NCBI GenBank assembly: GCA_035697245.1
Contig: DASSDH010000195.1
Span: 1-6,391 of the forward strand
DNA: 6,391 nt
DNA from: JACVRX01 sp035697245
Lineage (GTDB): Bacteria > Actinomycetota > Actinomycetes > Jiangellales > Jiangellaceae
Reading direction: 5' to 3'
In this document: positions 5,796 to 6,391 of the stretch, in pieces
Numbering within the stretch: position 1 is the first letter of the stretch
Layout of the letters: every line of letters begins with the position of its first letter
Position numbers and translations under genes: made by a program
The notes under the pieces: generated by a model
What the model was told of the DNA's origin: nothing
Databases searched by the model: none
The model's input: only the letters and a program-made list of their open reading frames with translations

Positions 5796-6257
5796 CTAAC
5801 CTGCTGCGCCGGAGTGAGCTCCCTGTCTACCGGAACGAAGCAACCCAGCCAGCCTCCGGCTCAACGGAACAAGCAGGAGGCAGCCTCCGGCGAGAAGCCC
5901 GGCAGTGAGCACCCATTCGTTGGAGCCATCGGGCGGATAGACCCGGGCCTGCCGGCCGGTGTTCACGGCGGGAACCTGTTGTCCGGGCCGGAGCGTGTCA
6001 CGGTCACTGCCGTACAGGTACACGTCGGCTTTGACCTCGCTTTCGCCGCGCGGGCGAAAAGTGCCAAACCACGAACATGCCTCATGACCCAGATGCCCGA
6101 TACAGCTCACCTGCTCGGCGACGAACGTGCCAGGGTCTCCGTCCGCCCGTGCTGCGCGGACGGCAGGGACCACGTTCGGCACCGAGAGCAGCAGCAAAAG
6201 GGAGCCGACCATCGTCGCGACGACCACAGAGAATCCCGACGCTCGGTTGGCCCTCAT
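5796..6257 (-). CDS. Small two-helix membrane protein, hypothetical (DUF3592-like pattern)
   Basis: The 153-residue product has a hydrophobic segment at about 9-31, a polar middle of about 85 residues and a second hydrophobic segment at about 115-132, then an arginine-rich tail. The basic N-terminus (MRANR) and tail suggest both ends face the cytoplasm and the middle lies outside. The outer part contains two cysteines (C52, C61) that could pair, followed by SWFGTF, ADVYLYGSD and LRPGQQVPAVNTGRQARVYP (89-108). This TF...G...VYL...PG..VPAV layout resembles the small beta-sheet loop of DUF3592-type membrane proteins, but I do not recognise a named family with confidence. Its ATG overlaps the stop of the upstream membrane gene (ATGA) and its TAG lies 8 bp before the ligase, so it belongs to the same operon. 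No function is assigned. Confidence 0.72.
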   Translation of the reverse strand: MRANRASGFSVVVATMVGSLLLLLSVPNVVPAVRAARADGDPGTFVAEQVSCIGHLGHEACSWFGTFRPRGESEVKADVYLYGSDRDTLRPGQQVPAVNTGRQARVYPPDGSNEWVLTAGLLAGGCLLLVPLSRRLAGLLRSGRQGAHSGAAG

Positions 6258-6391
6258 GCCTGGGCGTATACGCGGGCCTGTGCGCAGGTACAGCTCGGCC
6301 TGTCCAACGCCGAGGGCGACGTCCGCCGGTGGAGCACCATGGCGACGATCATCGGGATGAAGACGACCGTGTTGTAGAACAGGTGCAGCTG
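6254..6391 (-). CDS. C-terminal end of an unidentified membrane protein, cut by the window edge
   Basis: From the right edge an open frame on the minus strand gives 45 residues before the TGA at 6254-6256. It starts QLHLFYNTVVFIPMIVAMVL, which looks like the last transmembrane helix, followed by a basic HRR and a short polar tail with two cysteines (PSCTCAQARVYAQA). The TGA overlaps the next gene's ATG as ATGA, a strong sign that this frame is real and cotranscribed with it. Too little is visible to name a family. It is probably the upstream part of the operon that leads to the ligase and PhoX-like genes. Confidence 0.6.
   Translation of the reverse strand, partial: QLHLFYNTVVFIPMIVAMVLHRRTSPSALDRPSCTCAQARVYAQA

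Noticed and set aside
5260..6377. Long plus-strand open frames at 5260-5799 and 5727-6377
   Set aside because: They lie antisense to the ligase and small membrane protein genes, are arginine/glycine-rich with no family pattern, and arise from GC bias.
1..6391. CRISPR arrays, tRNA or rRNA genes, complete insertion sequences, attachment sites
   Set aside because: No regularly spaced repeats, cloverleaf sequences, transposase genes or terminal inverted repeats with target duplications were seen on either strand.

Overview
The window is GC-rich DNA with strong G/C bias at third codon positions, short intergenic gaps and ATGA-type start/stop overlaps. With the gene families present (a SufR-like COG2345 regulator paired with a DoxX membrane protein, winged-helix DNA glycosylase-like proteins, a Tat-exported PhoX-family protein), this points to a chromosomal segment of an actinomycete, probably of the Mycobacteriales/Pseudonocardiales type. 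The genus cannot be fixed from the sequence alone. No rRNA, tRNA, CRISPR array, complete insertion sequence or replication origin was seen.

Left part (1-1460): a winged-helix DNA-binding (HTH_42/YcaQ-AlkZ-like) gene enters from the left edge and ends at 698, followed by GC-rich hairpins. Next comes a decayed stretch. A relic of the C-terminal tail of a second member of the same family lies at 913-1095 (+). Facing it is a gutted GTP cyclohydrolase I gene at 1136-1457 (-), which keeps its first ~50 codons and its last ~45 in different frames and has lost the middle.

Centre (1454-2641): a DoxX-family membrane protein gene (-) ends in an ATGA overlap with the folE remnant, so the two once formed a translationally coupled pair. 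It is divergent from a SufR-like winged-helix regulator (+) with a C-terminal cysteine cluster. The 87 bp between them holds two back-to-back promoter candidates whose -35 boxes overlap. The regulator promoter places its likely transcription start at the ATG itself, which suggests a leaderless mRNA. The simplest reading is an autoregulated redox or Fe-S responsive switch controlling doxX (formerly doxX-folE).

Right part (2702-6391): four genes on the minus strand, read from the right edge leftward: the tail of an unidentified membrane protein, a small two-helix membrane protein (4-bp overlap), an ANL-superfamily acyl/aryl-adenylating ligase (8-bp gap) and a Tat-exported PhoX/DUF839 protein (59-bp gap, good ribosome binding site). 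Spacing suggests one operon. The substrate of the ligase and the role of the exported PhoX-like protein are not determined.

Most of the window is ordinary gene content. The items most worth a second look are the folE internal deletion, the tandem glycosylase-family relic, the overlapping divergent promoters with a leaderless regulator, and the ligase/PhoX/membrane-protein operon. No clearly new biological system could be supported.
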